NCBI GenBank assembly: GCA_002280515.1
Contig: NCEA01000023.1
Location: 1-37,533, forward strand
Origin: Rhodobacterales bacterium 32-67-9
GTDB lineage: Bacteria; Pseudomonadota; Alphaproteobacteria; Rhodobacterales; Rhodobacteraceae
Direction of reading: 5' to 3'
Length of the DNA stretch: 37,533 bases
Part shown: piece after piece, positions 8,318 through 16,348 of the stretch
How the letters are laid out: the number at the start of each line of letters is the position of its first letter
Numbering within the stretch: the first letter of the stretch is position 1
Program-made: the position numbers and the translations under genes
Notes under the pieces: model-generated
The model's database searches: none
The model's input: the letters and a program-made list of their open reading frames with translations, nothing else
Told to the model about the DNA's origin: nothing

Positions 8318-9522
8318 TCCGCCTCCGCCCTTCCCGCCGCTATTGCATCTCCGGTGGCCCGGCCTTCGGTCCGGCTCCAAAATTCGTCGGCGGCCGCGAT
8401 GACCGTTGCGAGGTCCACCGCAGACAGACCGGTAGAGCATGGCAAGGGGAAGATACGCCGCCACAGATCCTCTGCGACAGGCATCGGACTGGCGATCGCA
8501 TCCGCGTAAGGCCTTTGAAGATGGACTGGTTTCCAGAACTGGCGCAAATCGACGCCGGCATCTTTCATGTGCGCGCGGAATCTATCGCAGACAGCCAGAT
8601 CTTCGCCATTGTACCAGACGCCGGAAAACCAGCGCGTATTGGTCCCGAATGGCGGCGTCGGAAACGCAGAAAGGTTCTGGTGGCGAGCCGCCAACTCGTC
8701 GTAGCTGGTGCTAATCTCCCGTTTGCGGCGCAGGAAAAGGGTCAGTCGCTCCAACTGCGCCACGCCAAGTGCAGCTTGAATATTCGTCATGCGGTGATTG
8801 TAGGCGACGATGTCATGCTCGTAGTTTTCGCCGACACGACCGGTTGAGATCAAATGCGCAGCGCGGGCAATCAGGTCATTATCGGAAGCCGAGATCGCTC
8901 CACCGCCTCCACAGGTGACGGTCTTGTTGCCATTGAACGAATAGCAAACAGCGTCAACACCGATCTGGGCCAGTTTTCTGCCATCTCTCGCCACCGCCCC
9001 GATCGCTGCTGCGGCATCGACGACAACGCTCAAACCGAATTCTCGTGAGAGCGCAGCGAATGCATCCAGGTCGATGCTCGCGCCCATAATCATCACTGGC
9101 ATTATCGCGCGCAAAATTCTTCCGCTCGCCACGTGGCGCCGCCCCTTGGGATGCGGTTCGGTTTCAGTCTCGATCAGGTGGCGGCACAGCGACAAATCCA
9201 AAGACCAGAGATCACGATCACAGTCGACCAGCCAGACGTCCGCTCCGGCATGTCGGATCGCGTTGGCACTTGCGATAAAGGTAAGACTCGGCACCATGAC
9301 GAGGTCGCCCGACGATATCCCGAGCGATTCAAGTGCGATCTGCAACGCGACCGTCCCTGAATTCACAACGACCGCGTGTTCGCTGCCGCTGAGGTCGGCA
9401 ATCTCACTCGCAAACCTGTTCACGAACGGACCTACAGAGGAAACGAAAGTCGACGTGATGCATTCTTGCAGGTACGCGGCCTCGTTCCCCGTCAGATCAG
9501 GTATTGCCAATGGAATTCTCAT
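8308..9522 (-). CDS. legC: LegC-type PLP-dependent sugar aminotransferase (DegT/DnrJ/EryC1 family)
   Basis: Transfers an amino group, usually from glutamate, to the 4-keto sugar made by the dehydratase. The 404-residue protein has the family fold: NSGTVALQIAL near 54-64 for PLP phosphate binding, VVVDAAAAIG near 166-175 with the PLP-contacting Asp, and SFNGNKTVTCGGGG with the Schiff-base lysine at K200. The NGNK context is typical of LegC/PglE-like enzymes. ATG at 9522 follows AGAGG at good spacing; the TTG 21 bases upstream is less likely. Its end overlaps the ptmE start. It is the first pathway gene after a 184-bp spacer, so a promoter there could drive the pathway separately from the glycosyltransferase upstream. 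Confidence 0.87.
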   Translation of the reverse strand: MRIPLAIPDLTGNEAAYLQECITSTFVSSVGPFVNRFASEIADLSGSEHAVVVNSGTVALQIALESLGISSGDLVMVPSLTFIASANAIRHAGADVWLVDCDRDLWSLDLSLCRHLIETETEPHPKGRRHVASGRILRAIMPVMIMGASIDLDAFAALSREFGLSVVVDAAAAIGAVARDGRKLAQIGVDAVCYSFNGNKTVTCGGGGAISASDNDLIARAAHLISTGRVGENYEHDIVAYNHRMTNIQAALGVAQLERLTLFLRRKREISTSYDELAARHQNLSAFPTPPFGTNTRWFSGVWYNGEDLAVCDRFRAHMKDAGVDLRQFWKPVHLQRPYADAIASPMPVAEDLWRRIFPLPCSTGLSAVDLATVIAAADEFWSRTEGRATGDAIAAGRAEAECG

Positions 9523-9706
9523 TTTCGCCTCTGCCTCTTCCAAAGGTACGCATGCCCATTGAGGCTCTGCACGATCTCCTTGATTGGGAGCCCGGTGTCA
9601 AAGCGCTTCTTACAGTTACATCCGATAGTTCGGCAAAAAACCGACACGCCGCAGGAGCGCTGTGCGGAGACCCCACACAACCGGACTTGATATCGGCATT
9701 GATCGC

Positions 9707-10510
9707 TCATCTGAACAAGCGCTGAATCAAATGGGCCGCAAGGTTCCGCCCTGCCTGCCACCGTGACAGACCGACACACCTGCGATACATACGCCATGTG
9801 TCCATCGTCGCCGCCAATCGATTGGCCGACAGCGAGTGGGAATGCATCCGATGTACCGCAAGAATTTCGTTCAGTCCGCGTGCCGGACCACTCTGCTTAA
9901 CGATTTCTAACCAAAGTGCGAAATCGTGGCGGCGAGGAATTTCCGGCATGTATTTCCGCCCCACCTTTTCGCTGTCATAGATCGCTGTCAGACAACCGAT
10001 GACGTTCCCCCGCAACAAGTGCTCGTAGTCGACGCTATTCGGAACCCGCTTTATCCGCTCGCGGCCCGCGTCGGACTGCCGGACGAATGCTGCGAACGAC
10101 AAAGCGGCGCCGGTCCGTCGCATCAAGTCCAGTTGGCGTTCGAGCTTTTCCGGCATCCAAAGGTCGTCTGCATCGAGAAAAGCAATGAATCGCCCCCTCG
10201 CAATAGAGATAGCACGATTGCGCGCCGAAGCGGCGCCCAACGCAACATCCGAAGCGATAACGGTGATCCGACGGTCCTTGATCGAATGCTCTTCCGCGAT
10301 CCGTCGGGTCGCGTCGCAAGAAGCATCGTCAACAATGAGCAATTCCCAAGAAGAGACACTCTGCGCCTGAACAGAGCCAATCGCTTCCGACAGTGTCGCC
10401 TCGGCATCCCGAGCCGGCATGATCACTGACACCAAAGGGTTTGGAGTAACTACGCCTTCTCGAAAATCTTCAGGCGTTCTAGCCGACCTCAAATCGCGTG
10501 GCCCTGGCAT
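9707..10510 (-). CDS. family 2 glycosyltransferase
   Basis: A 267-residue cytoplasmic GT-A enzyme. VSVIMPARDAEATLSEAI (about 27-44) is the nucleotide-binding start of GT2 domains, LLIVDDASCDAT (58-69) carries the first Asp pair, and FLDADDLW (111-118) is the DXD metal site. The C-terminal half, with RRHDFALWLEIV, corresponds to the acceptor side and ED-like catalytic region. No membrane segment follows, so it is a transferase rather than a polymerase. It starts 11 bases after the stop of the membrane dehydratase gene with GGAAG upstream, so the two are probably co-transcribed. Donor and acceptor cannot be deduced; adding a sugar to the lipid-linked glycan is the likely job. Confidence 0.85.
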   Translation of the reverse strand: MPGPRDLRSARTPEDFREGVVTPNPLVSVIMPARDAEATLSEAIGSVQAQSVSSWELLIVDDASCDATRRIAEEHSIKDRRITVIASDVALGAASARNRAISIARGRFIAFLDADDLWMPEKLERQLDLMRRTGAALSFAAFVRQSDAGRERIKRVPNSVDYEHLLRGNVIGCLTAIYDSEKVGRKYMPEIPRRHDFALWLEIVKQSGPARGLNEILAVHRMHSHSLSANRLAATMDTWRMYRRCVGLSRWQAGRNLAAHLIQRLFR

Positions 10511-10521
10511 TTAGCTTCCGG

Positions 10522-12438
10522 TCATTCGCCGGCGACCAGATTCAGGCCACTTTTTCGATGGGAAGAATTACTGGGCGTCTCAGCGGGTTGGTAATCCACG
10601 ATCCAACGGCGAAGCGCGGTCGTCAGCGCCTCTTCGTCGTCCACGTCCACCGCCTCGCGCAGATCGCGCAATGCCGCCGCCAGTTCCAGTTCCGACAGAT
10701 GCGCCTCGCGCACCGAGATGATCTTGGGGTGCGCGGTCATCTTGGCGCCCTGGCTGACCATCAGCTCCTCGTGGAGCTTCTCTCCGGGGCGCAGGCCCGT
10801 CGTCACGATCTCGATATCGCCGTCGGGATTGGCTCTGTCGCGGACCGTGTAGCCGGAGGATTCGATGACCTTCCGCGCGAGGTCGCGGATCGCCACAGGC
10901 TCACCCATGTCGAGGACGAAGACCTCGCCGCCGGTGGCGAGGCTGCCGGCGATCAGAACCAGCCTCGCGGCTTCCTGGATCGTCATGAAGTAGCGCGTCA
11001 CCGCCTTGTCGGTCAGCGTCACCGGACCGCCGGCCGCGATCTGCTCCTGAAAGAGCGGGATGACGGAACCCGAGGAGCCAAGGACATTGCCGAAGCGCAC
11101 GATCGAGAAGATCGTCTTGCCGGGCTGCGCCGCCTGACCCTGCACCACCAGCTCCGCCAGCCGCTTGGACGCGCCCATGACGCTCGCCGGCCGCACCGCC
11201 TTGTCGGAGGAGACGAGGACGAAGCGCCCGACCCCGCAGGCCCGCACTTTCTGGGCCAGAACCGCCGTGGCGAGCGCATTGTTGGCGATCCCGGCGCGGG
11301 CGTTCGTCTCGACCAGCGGCACGTGCTTGTAGGCCGCGGCGTGCAGCACGGCGCCGATCCGGTGATCCCTGAGCACGCGTTCCACCAGCGCCCCGTCGGC
11401 GACCGAGCCGAGCACCGGCACGACCTCGATCGGCAGGCCTTCGGTGAGAACCCGGATTTCCATGTTTGCGCTGTAGAGCGCGAGCTCGCTCAACTCGAAC
11501 AGCACGACCTTGGCCGGGCCGCCCGCGATGACCTGACGGCACAGCTCGAGGCCGATCGAGCCACCGGCGCCGGTGATCATAACATTGGCCCCGCGATAAG
11601 CGTCACCGCCGGCCGAAATCTCGTCCTGCAAGCCCTTGCGGCTCAAGAGCGCGCCCGGTTGTGCCGGCATCAGCTTGTCTACCAGTTCTTCCTCGCCGAT
11701 GAGCTGGGCGAAGGCCGGCAGGGTCTGCACGTCGAGGCCGAGCTTGATCATGCGACTCGACAGGAGGCTCTGCTTGTGGATCGACAGCGACGGCATGGCG
11801 AGGATCACCCGGTCGATGCGGTACTGGCTGAGAACCCGGCCGACATGGGCGCCGGAATAGACCGGCAGCCCGGCCACGACCAGCCCGCGCAGCGTCGCGT
11901 TGTCGTCGACGAAGGCGACCGGAAGGATGTCGGCCCGGTTGCGCAATGCGGCGGCGAGCGCCATGCCGGTGCGCCCGGCGCCGTAGATTAGCACGCGCGA
12001 GATTTCCGCGCTTTGCCGGTAGATCGTCAGGAGGATTTGCAGAAGGCAGATCCTCGCGCCGGCCGCCATGGCGAAGAAGACGAGGCCGAAGACGACGTGA
12101 AAGCCCGCCGGCAGGTTGGTCTGGCCGAGTTTCGACAACGCGGCACTCGCCACCGAAAGGATCAGGGCGAAGAGCGCGGTGCGCTGCGCGGCGGCGACAT
12201 CGTAGTGCTTGAGCCGGATATCGGCTGTCCCGAGGATGATCGACAGGCCAAGCGACACCGCCATCAGAAGCGGCATCAGCGGCCAGTTGGTCACAAGAAC
12301 CCGATAGGGAAGGATTGTCGAGAAGTGGATGACCAAGGCTATCGCGAAGGCGAGCGGGACGAATCCGATATCGAGCAGAAGAAGCACCATACGCTTCTGG
12401 GCCCGGGTCATCGACAGGACGAGTTTCACCATATTCAC
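10522..12438 (-). CDS. membrane-bound nucleotide-sugar 4,6-dehydratase (WbpM/PglF/CapD family)
   Basis: A 638-residue full-length member of the family. Four hydrophobic segments lie in residues 15-140, then a first Rossmann domain (VLIYGAGRTG near 149-158), then the catalytic SDR domain with ITGAGGSIG (288-296), HAAAYKHVP and SSDKAVRPASVMGASKR (410-426), where M421 and K425 are the Met-x3-Lys pair. It probably makes the UDP-4-keto-6-deoxy-GlcNAc precursor of a diamino or fucosamine-type sugar at the inner membrane. It follows the PglC-like gene by 183 bp and is followed at once by the GT2 gene. GTG at 12438 and ATG at 12432 are both possible starts. High G+C sets it apart from the LegB copy. 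The usual N-P in the SDKA-V-N-P loop is R-P here. Confidence 0.88.
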   Translation of the reverse strand: MNMVKLVLSMTRAQKRMVLLLLDIGFVPLAFAIALVIHFSTILPYRVLVTNWPLMPLLMAVSLGLSIILGTADIRLKHYDVAAAQRTALFALILSVASAALSKLGQTNLPAGFHVVFGLVFFAMAAGARICLLQILLTIYRQSAEISRVLIYGAGRTGMALAAALRNRADILPVAFVDDNATLRGLVVAGLPVYSGAHVGRVLSQYRIDRVILAMPSLSIHKQSLLSSRMIKLGLDVQTLPAFAQLIGEEELVDKLMPAQPGALLSRKGLQDEISAGGDAYRGANVMITGAGGSIGLELCRQVIAGGPAKVVLFELSELALYSANMEIRVLTEGLPIEVVPVLGSVADGALVERVLRDHRIGAVLHAAAYKHVPLVETNARAGIANNALATAVLAQKVRACGVGRFVLVSSDKAVRPASVMGASKRLAELVVQGQAAQPGKTIFSIVRFGNVLGSSGSVIPLFQEQIAAGGPVTLTDKAVTRYFMTIQEAARLVLIAGSLATGGEVFVLDMGEPVAIRDLARKVIESSGYTVRDRANPDGDIEIVTTGLRPGEKLHEELMVSQGAKMTAHPKIISVREAHLSELELAAALRDLREAVDVDDEEALTTALRRWIVDYQPAETPSNSSHRKSGLNLVAGE

Positions 12439-12557
12439 GTCGCCTCGTTCTTCACGCGTTGCCGCGCCCGGGCCGTTTCGCCCGTTCGCCCCACCACCTG
12501 CCCTTTGACGGTCTCCCCTGACACCGCAGTCATAGGCGTTGCGGCGATCTTTTCAAG

Positions 12558-12587
12558 ATAATACCTGCGGTTGCACGCTTCTCGCAG
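12558..12587 (-). promoter_or_regulatory. possible sigma-70-type promoter ahead of the membrane dehydratase gene
   Basis: On the minus strand TATTAT (12563-12558) resembles a -10 box, with CTGCGA (12587-12582) as a weak -35 box at 18-base spacing. It sits in the 183-bp gap between the phosphoglycosyl transferase and dehydratase genes, which otherwise holds nothing I recognise. The -35 match is poor. Confidence 0.25.
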
Positions 12588-12621
12588 TCCTTTCGGCGGA
12601 ATCTCACCCGTTTTCACGCCA

Positions 12622-13233
12622 TTAGGGACGTTTTGCAACACGCCGCACCGTGCGGGCAATGATCCAGAGATCGAGGCAGAGCGTGCGCCGGCGCTGATAA
12701 ATGAGGTCGAGCCGGGCCTTCACCGGGACGCAGCGGCGCGCGTAGACCCGATCGGTCTCCTCGGCACTGGCGCAGCGGGACAGGAGCCGGTCCTCGTGCC
12801 GGTGATAGATCAACGAGGCGAGGCCGGTCACGCCCGGCCGCGATTTCAGCACGGCGGCATAAAGGTCGGGGAAGGCATCGACATATTGCCTGAGCGGCGG
12901 GCGCGGACCGACAAAGCTCATATCCCCCGCCAGGATATTGAAAAGCTGTGGCAGTTCGTCCAGCCGGCTCGCGCGAAGCATCGCCCCGAGCGGGGTGATG
13001 CGGGCGGTCTTGTCGCCGCCTGAGACGCCGCTGTCGGCGGCGGCGGGCCGCATCGTGCGGAATTTCCAGAGCGTGAAGGCGCGGCCCGGCCCGCGCATCC
13101 GTTCCGACCCGTAAAGCACCGGCCGGCCCTGGGCGATCAGAAGAAGGGCCGCGATGACGATCATCGCGATGCCGAGCGGAACCGCCAAGAGAAGCGCCAG
13201 CAGGATATCGAAAAGACGCTTGCCGGGGCTCAT
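12622..13233 (-). CDS. PglC-like monotopic phosphoglycosyl transferase (bacterial sugar transferase)
   Basis: Transfers a phospho-sugar from a UDP-sugar to undecaprenyl phosphate, starting glycan assembly on the inner membrane. The 203-residue protein is the minimal form: a hydrophobic N-terminal stretch (about 8-35, the re-entrant helix), LWKFRTM (55-61), SRLDELPQLFNIL (89-101) with the catalytic Asp-Glu pair D92-E93, and DMSFVGPRPP (104-113). The length matches PglC and lacks the extra segments of WcaJ/WbaP. Its ATG overlaps the stop of the epimerase gene (ATGA), so the two are coupled. Together with the WbpM-type dehydratase this suggests that the first sugar is a modified GlcNAc derivative, but the real donor is not shown by sequence. 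Confidence 0.9.
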   Translation of the reverse strand: MSPGKRLFDILLALLLAVPLGIAMIVIAALLLIAQGRPVLYGSERMRGPGRAFTLWKFRTMRPAAADSGVSGGDKTARITPLGAMLRASRLDELPQLFNILAGDMSFVGPRPPLRQYVDAFPDLYAAVLKSRPGVTGLASLIYHRHEDRLLSRCASAEETDRVYARRCVPVKARLDLIYQRRRTLCLDLWIIARTVRRVAKRP

Positions 13234-14102
13234 GCGCCCGGTCCCGAAACTTGGCGCAGATCGGCGACGATTGCCGCGGCATCCGCCACGGGGATTGGGC
13301 CCAGCACCGCGCCCAGCCGCGCCACGTCAAGCGTCACCTCGCGCACGAGTGTCGCGGGCGCCGCGCGCGGACGCCAGGCACGGCCATCGGCGGCGAGCAG
13401 TGCCTCCATCGGCACCGGGCCGTCGAGGGCGATGTTGAGGAGGTCGGGCAGCGCCCGCCCCGCCCTTTGCGCCGCGAAAAGGTCCGCGAGCATCCCCGCC
13501 AGCGCCATCGGGCCGACATAGCTCCGCGCCGGCCCCGATCCGTCCGCGAAGACGTCGAGCATCTGCGGCCCCTCCCCCGAGGCCGCGCCAAGCAATTGGT
13601 CGGCCCCGGCGACGTTGCCGATGCGAAGACAGGTGACAGCCGGCCCGTCCGGATGCGCCGCCACCCAGTCGTGGGCCGCCGCCTCCATCCCGGCCTTGGC
13701 GCGCCCGTAGTCCGACACCGGCGCGATCGGATCGGATTCCCGCGCCGGCCCCACCGGAACGCCGTAGACGGCAGCGCTCGACGCAAGGAACACCCGCGCA
13801 ACCCCCGCCGTCCGGCCGGCCTCAAGTGCGGCGAGCGCGAGGTCGTGGTGCCCGGCGAGCGCGGCGACGTCGCCGCCGACCCGACCGGCGAGGTTGAGGA
13901 TCGCATCCGCGCCCGCCGCCGCCCCGGCATAGGCCGCCGCATCGGTCAGCGCGTCGAAACATGGCCCGTCGCCGGCGCCGCGATGCTGCCAGACGAGCCC
14001 GCCCTGCCCGGCCATCCGCCAGGCGCAGCGCAGCAGGCCACCAAGACGCCCGCCGCCACCGACGACGAGAACCCGTCCGATCTCGACATTGCTGATCGTC
14101 AA
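13230..14102 (-). CDS. NAD-dependent epimerase/dehydratase (extended SDR)
   Basis: A 290-residue SDR protein. VLVVGGGGRLGG (11-22) is the dinucleotide-binding glycine loop, LASSAAVYG carries the catalytic Ser, and SDYGRAKAGME carries the Tyr-x3-Lys pair, so the active-site residues are kept. The closest type is UDP-sugar 4-epimerases or 4-ketoreductases that sit beside PglC/WbpM genes in O-antigen clusters. Shorter than GalE (about 335), it has a reduced C-terminal substrate domain. The start appears to be a TTG at 14102 with GAGGT about 6 nt upstream. It heads the co-oriented run that ends in the NulO genes. Reduction of the 4-keto sugar from the membrane dehydratase is a plausible role; substrate unproven. 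Confidence 0.75.
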   Translation of the reverse strand: MTISNVEIGRVLVVGGGGRLGGLLRCAWRMAGQGGLVWQHRGAGDGPCFDALTDAAAYAGAAAGADAILNLAGRVGGDVAALAGHHDLALAALEAGRTAGVARVFLASSAAVYGVPVGPARESDPIAPVSDYGRAKAGMEAAAHDWVAAHPDGPAVTCLRIGNVAGADQLLGAASGEGPQMLDVFADGSGPARSYVGPMALAGMLADLFAAQRAGRALPDLLNIALDGPVPMEALLAADGRAWRPRAAPATLVREVTLDVARLGAVLGPIPVADAAAIVADLRQVSGPGA

Positions 14103-14249
14103 AATGGACCTCGTAGCCTCGGTTGCGCGCGGACGGGATAGTGATCAAGCATAGCCGCCTGCCCGGCGAGGGGGAATACTCCGTCAGCTGCGGCACTCCG
14201 TCCGGGCGGGTTGTCTTCGCCCCGAAACTTCCCGATCATGCCGCACGAT

Positions 14250-14277
14250 TTGGGACTGACACCCGAATCCGTATCAT
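14250..14277 (+). promoter_or_regulatory. candidate sigma-70 promoter for ilvE
   Basis: TTGGGA (14250-14255) and TATCAT (14272-14277) are separated by 16 bases and lie 60 nt before the aminotransferase ATG, in the divergent region shared with the epimerase gene. Both hexamers are reasonable matches. No operator-like repeat was noticed around them. Confidence 0.4.
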
Positions 14278-14337
14278 GCCGATGTGGCGCACCCTCTCCA
14301 CGGGAAGACCCGCCGCCGGTCCGCAGAGGAAGAGACG

Positions 14338-15201
14338 ATGGCAACGGGCAAGAATATCCGCACCTGGTTCGACGGGCGCTGGCAAGAGGGTGACGTCGCG
14401 GTGATGCGCGCGGCTGATCACGGGTCCTGGTTAGGCACCACGGTGTTCGACGGCGCGCGCTACTTCGAAGGCATCGCGCCCGACCTCGACCGGCACTGCG
14501 CCCGGGTGAACCGGTCGGCCGAGGCGCTGATGATCACCCCGTCGGTCGGAACCGACGAGATGGTCGCCATCGTGCGCGAAGGGCTGGCCGCCTATCCCAA
14601 GAGCGCGGCGGTCTATATCCGACCGATGTACTGGGCGCTCGACGGCGGCGATCTCGGCGTCGTGCCGAAGCCCGGCTCCACCGGCTTTGCGATCTGCCTC
14701 GAGGAAATTCCGATGGCGCCCGAGACGTCGGCGACGACGCTGACCACGACGCGGTTCCGCCGGCCGGTACTGGAAGACGCGGTGACCAATGCCAAGGCCG
14801 GTTGCCTTTATCCCAACAACGCCCGAATGCTGGCCGAGGCCCGGACCAAGGGCTACGGCAACGCGCTTGTCGCCGATGCGCTCGGCAATGTCGCCGAAAC
14901 GGCGACGGCGAACGTCTTCATGGTGCGCGACGGCGCCGTCTTCACGCCCGTCGGCAATGGCACCTTCCTCTCCGGAATCACCCGTGCGCGCCATATCGCC
15001 AATCTTGCCGCCGACGGTGTCGAGGTGCACGAGACGGTGCTGACCTTCGACGATTTCCACGCCGCCGACGAGGTCTTCCTTTCTGGCAACATGTCGAAGG
15101 TGACCCCGGTCACCGAATTTGACGGCACCCATTACCAGCACGGCCCCGTGACGAAGAGGGTGCGCGAGCTTTACTGGGACTGGGCGCATTCGGCGGCCTG
15201 A
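14338..15201 (+). CDS. ilvE: branched-chain amino acid aminotransferase (class IV)
   Basis: Interconverts leucine, isoleucine and valine with their 2-oxo acids using PLP and glutamate/2-oxoglutarate, in the cytoplasm. The 287-residue protein has the fold-type IV pattern: VFDGARYFEG (37-46), the PLP-lysine context NAKAGCLYPNNARMLAEA with K153, GNVAETATANVF (183-194), which gives the conserved Glu and phosphate loop, and FLSGITRARHI. ATG at 14338 is preceded by GGAAGAGACG, a clear ribosome binding site. D-amino-acid transaminase and aminodeoxychorismate lyase are sister families, but the length and the E-T-A-T-A-N motif favour IlvE. It stands alone, with the glycan genes divergent on the left. 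Confidence 0.88.
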   Translation: MATGKNIRTWFDGRWQEGDVAVMRAADHGSWLGTTVFDGARYFEGIAPDLDRHCARVNRSAEALMITPSVGTDEMVAIVREGLAAYPKSAAVYIRPMYWALDGGDLGVVPKPGSTGFAICLEEIPMAPETSATTLTTTRFRRPVLEDAVTNAKAGCLYPNNARMLAEARTKGYGNALVADALGNVAETATANVFMVRDGAVFTPVGNGTFLSGITRARHIANLAADGVEVHETVLTFDDFHAADEVFLSGNMSKVTPVTEFDGTHYQHGPVTKRVRELYWDWAHSAA

Positions 15202-15306
15202 CGTGCCGGAGTGCCGGCCACCCATGTCGTTCGCCCGGACATTTCACCCGGGATTGCCAGCCACGCGACAAGCGGCCATGATCGCGCCGCCTGATGGGGG
15301 ATGATC

Positions 15307-15762
15307 ATGCGCAAGTTTCTGGTCGTGCTCGATGACAGCCGCGAATGCCTGAACGCAATGCGGTTCGCCGCCCTGCGCGCCGCCCATACCGGGGCCGGCG
15401 TGACGATTCTCTCGGTGATTCCGCCGGAAGAGTTCCAGCACTGGATGGGCGTCGCCGACATCATGCGCCAGGAGGCGCGCGAACGCATCGAGGCGCATTT
15501 CGAGGTCTTCGCCAAGTGGATGCGCGACCGCCAGGGGATCAACCCCGAGCTGGTGATCCGCGAGGGCGAACCGGTGACCGAGATCCTCGATCTGATCCGC
15601 GAGGATACACAGATCGGCGTCCTCGTCCTCGGGGCCGGGATCGACAAGTCGGGGCCGGGCCCGCTGGTGACGCAGATGTCGAGAAGCTCGGGCAGCCTTC
15701 CGATCCCGATCACCATCGTTCCGGGCGAGATGTCGAAGGAACGGCTGGAAGCGATCACCTGA
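15307..15762 (+). CDS. universal stress protein (UspA family)
   Basis: A single-domain Usp of 151 residues. KFLVVLDDS near the N-terminus supplies the conserved Asp of the nucleotide site, and VLVLGAGIDKSGPG followed by PIPITIVPGE forms the C-terminal beta-strand and loop region. The ATP-binding G-2x-G-9x-G-(S/T) pattern is only loosely kept, so nucleotide binding is uncertain. GGGGG at 15296-15300 is best spaced for the ATG at 15307; an ATG at 15301 would touch it. Expected to be cytoplasmic and induced on growth arrest or stress, by family knowledge. A GC hairpin follows the stop, and ogt converges on it. Confidence 0.83.
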   Translation: MRKFLVVLDDSRECLNAMRFAALRAAHTGAGVTILSVIPPEEFQHWMGVADIMRQEARERIEAHFEVFAKWMRDRQGINPELVIREGEPVTEILDLIREDTQIGVLVLGAGIDKSGPGPLVTQMSRSSGSLPIPITIVPGEMSKERLEAIT

Positions 15763-15772
15763 GGCAGGTGAC

Positions 15773-15789
15773 GGGGGCTTTCCGCCCCC
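15773..15789. terminator. GC hairpin between convergent usp and ogt genes
   Basis: GGGGGC (15773-15778) pairs with GCCCCC (15784-15789) around TTTCC. It lies between the two convergent stop codons, so it could serve both. Neither side has a clear T-run, so intrinsic termination strength is uncertain. Confidence 0.35.
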
Positions 15790-15825
15790 CGCATCCCCCC
15801 GAGGGTATTTCCGCACCGAAGACGC

Positions 15826-16275
15826 CTAGAGGAGCAGCGAGGCCGCGCCTTCGTGCCTCAGCAGCGCGACCTTGGTTTCGACGCCCCCTGGCGCGGAGAA
15901 TCCGCCAAGACCCGAGGCGCCGAGGATGCGGTGGCAGGGCACGATGATCGGCACGGGATTGGCGCCGCAGGCCTGACCGATGGCCTGCGCGGGCACGCCG
16001 AGGGATTTCGCGAGGTCGCCGTAGGTGCGGGTTTCGCCGAAGGGGATGGCGCACATCTCCCGCATGACCGCGCCCTGAAGCCCGGGGCGAAAGGCGACGG
16101 GCAGGTCGAAGGCATGGCGGGTGCCGGCGAAATATTCGCCGAGCTGGCGCGCGGCCTCGTTCAGGAGCGGCGTGCTGCCGCTGCCGCCGTCGCCCCAGGA
16201 CAGGGCGGCGATCTTTCCCTCGTCTTCGCGAAGGGTGAGCGGACCGAACGGGCTTTGCAGTGTCATCTCCGGCAT
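15826..16275 (-). CDS. ogt: methylated-DNA--protein-cysteine methyltransferase
   Basis: A suicide DNA repair enzyme that moves the methyl group of O6-methylguanine or O4-methylthymine onto its own cysteine. The 149-residue protein has IPFGETRTYGDLA (78-90, helix-turn-helix region), GANPVPIIVPCHR with acceptor Cys114 in PCHR (113-116), and GLGGFSAPGGVETK in the C-terminal lid. The AdaA domain is absent, so it is the Ogt/MGMT single form, slightly short at the N-terminus. Starts at 16275 and 16266 are both possible ATGs; a longer upstream extension reads as low-complexity basic sequence and is unlikely. The gene lies 73 nt after a secreted-protein gene on the same strand. Confidence 0.93.
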   Translation of the reverse strand: MPEMTLQSPFGPLTLREDEGKIAALSWGDGGSGSTPLLNEAARQLGEYFAGTRHAFDLPVAFRPGLQGAVMREMCAIPFGETRTYGDLAKSLGVPAQAIGQACGANPVPIIVPCHRILGASGLGGFSAPGGVETKVALLRHEGAASLLL

Positions 16276-16348
16276 GGCTCGATGCTGCGCCGCCATAGGG
16301 AGGCGCGCAACCCGTTTCCTGTGTATCTGCCCTGCCGCGCGGCCCGGT

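Noticed and set aside
9504-9725. A 73-codon plus-strand frame in the gap between the GT2 and legC genes.
   Set aside because: It runs antisense to the start of legC and the end of the GT2 gene and has no family resemblance.
12435-12659. A 74-codon minus-strand frame filling the gap before the membrane dehydratase gene.
   Set aside because: It overlaps the end of the sugar transferase gene, has no good ribosome binding site and no recognisable content; the gap is more likely regulatory.
15202-15230. GCCGG-AGT-GCCGGC repeat after ilvE as a terminator.
   Set aside because: The stem is only about 5 bp and no T-run follows; too weak to annotate.
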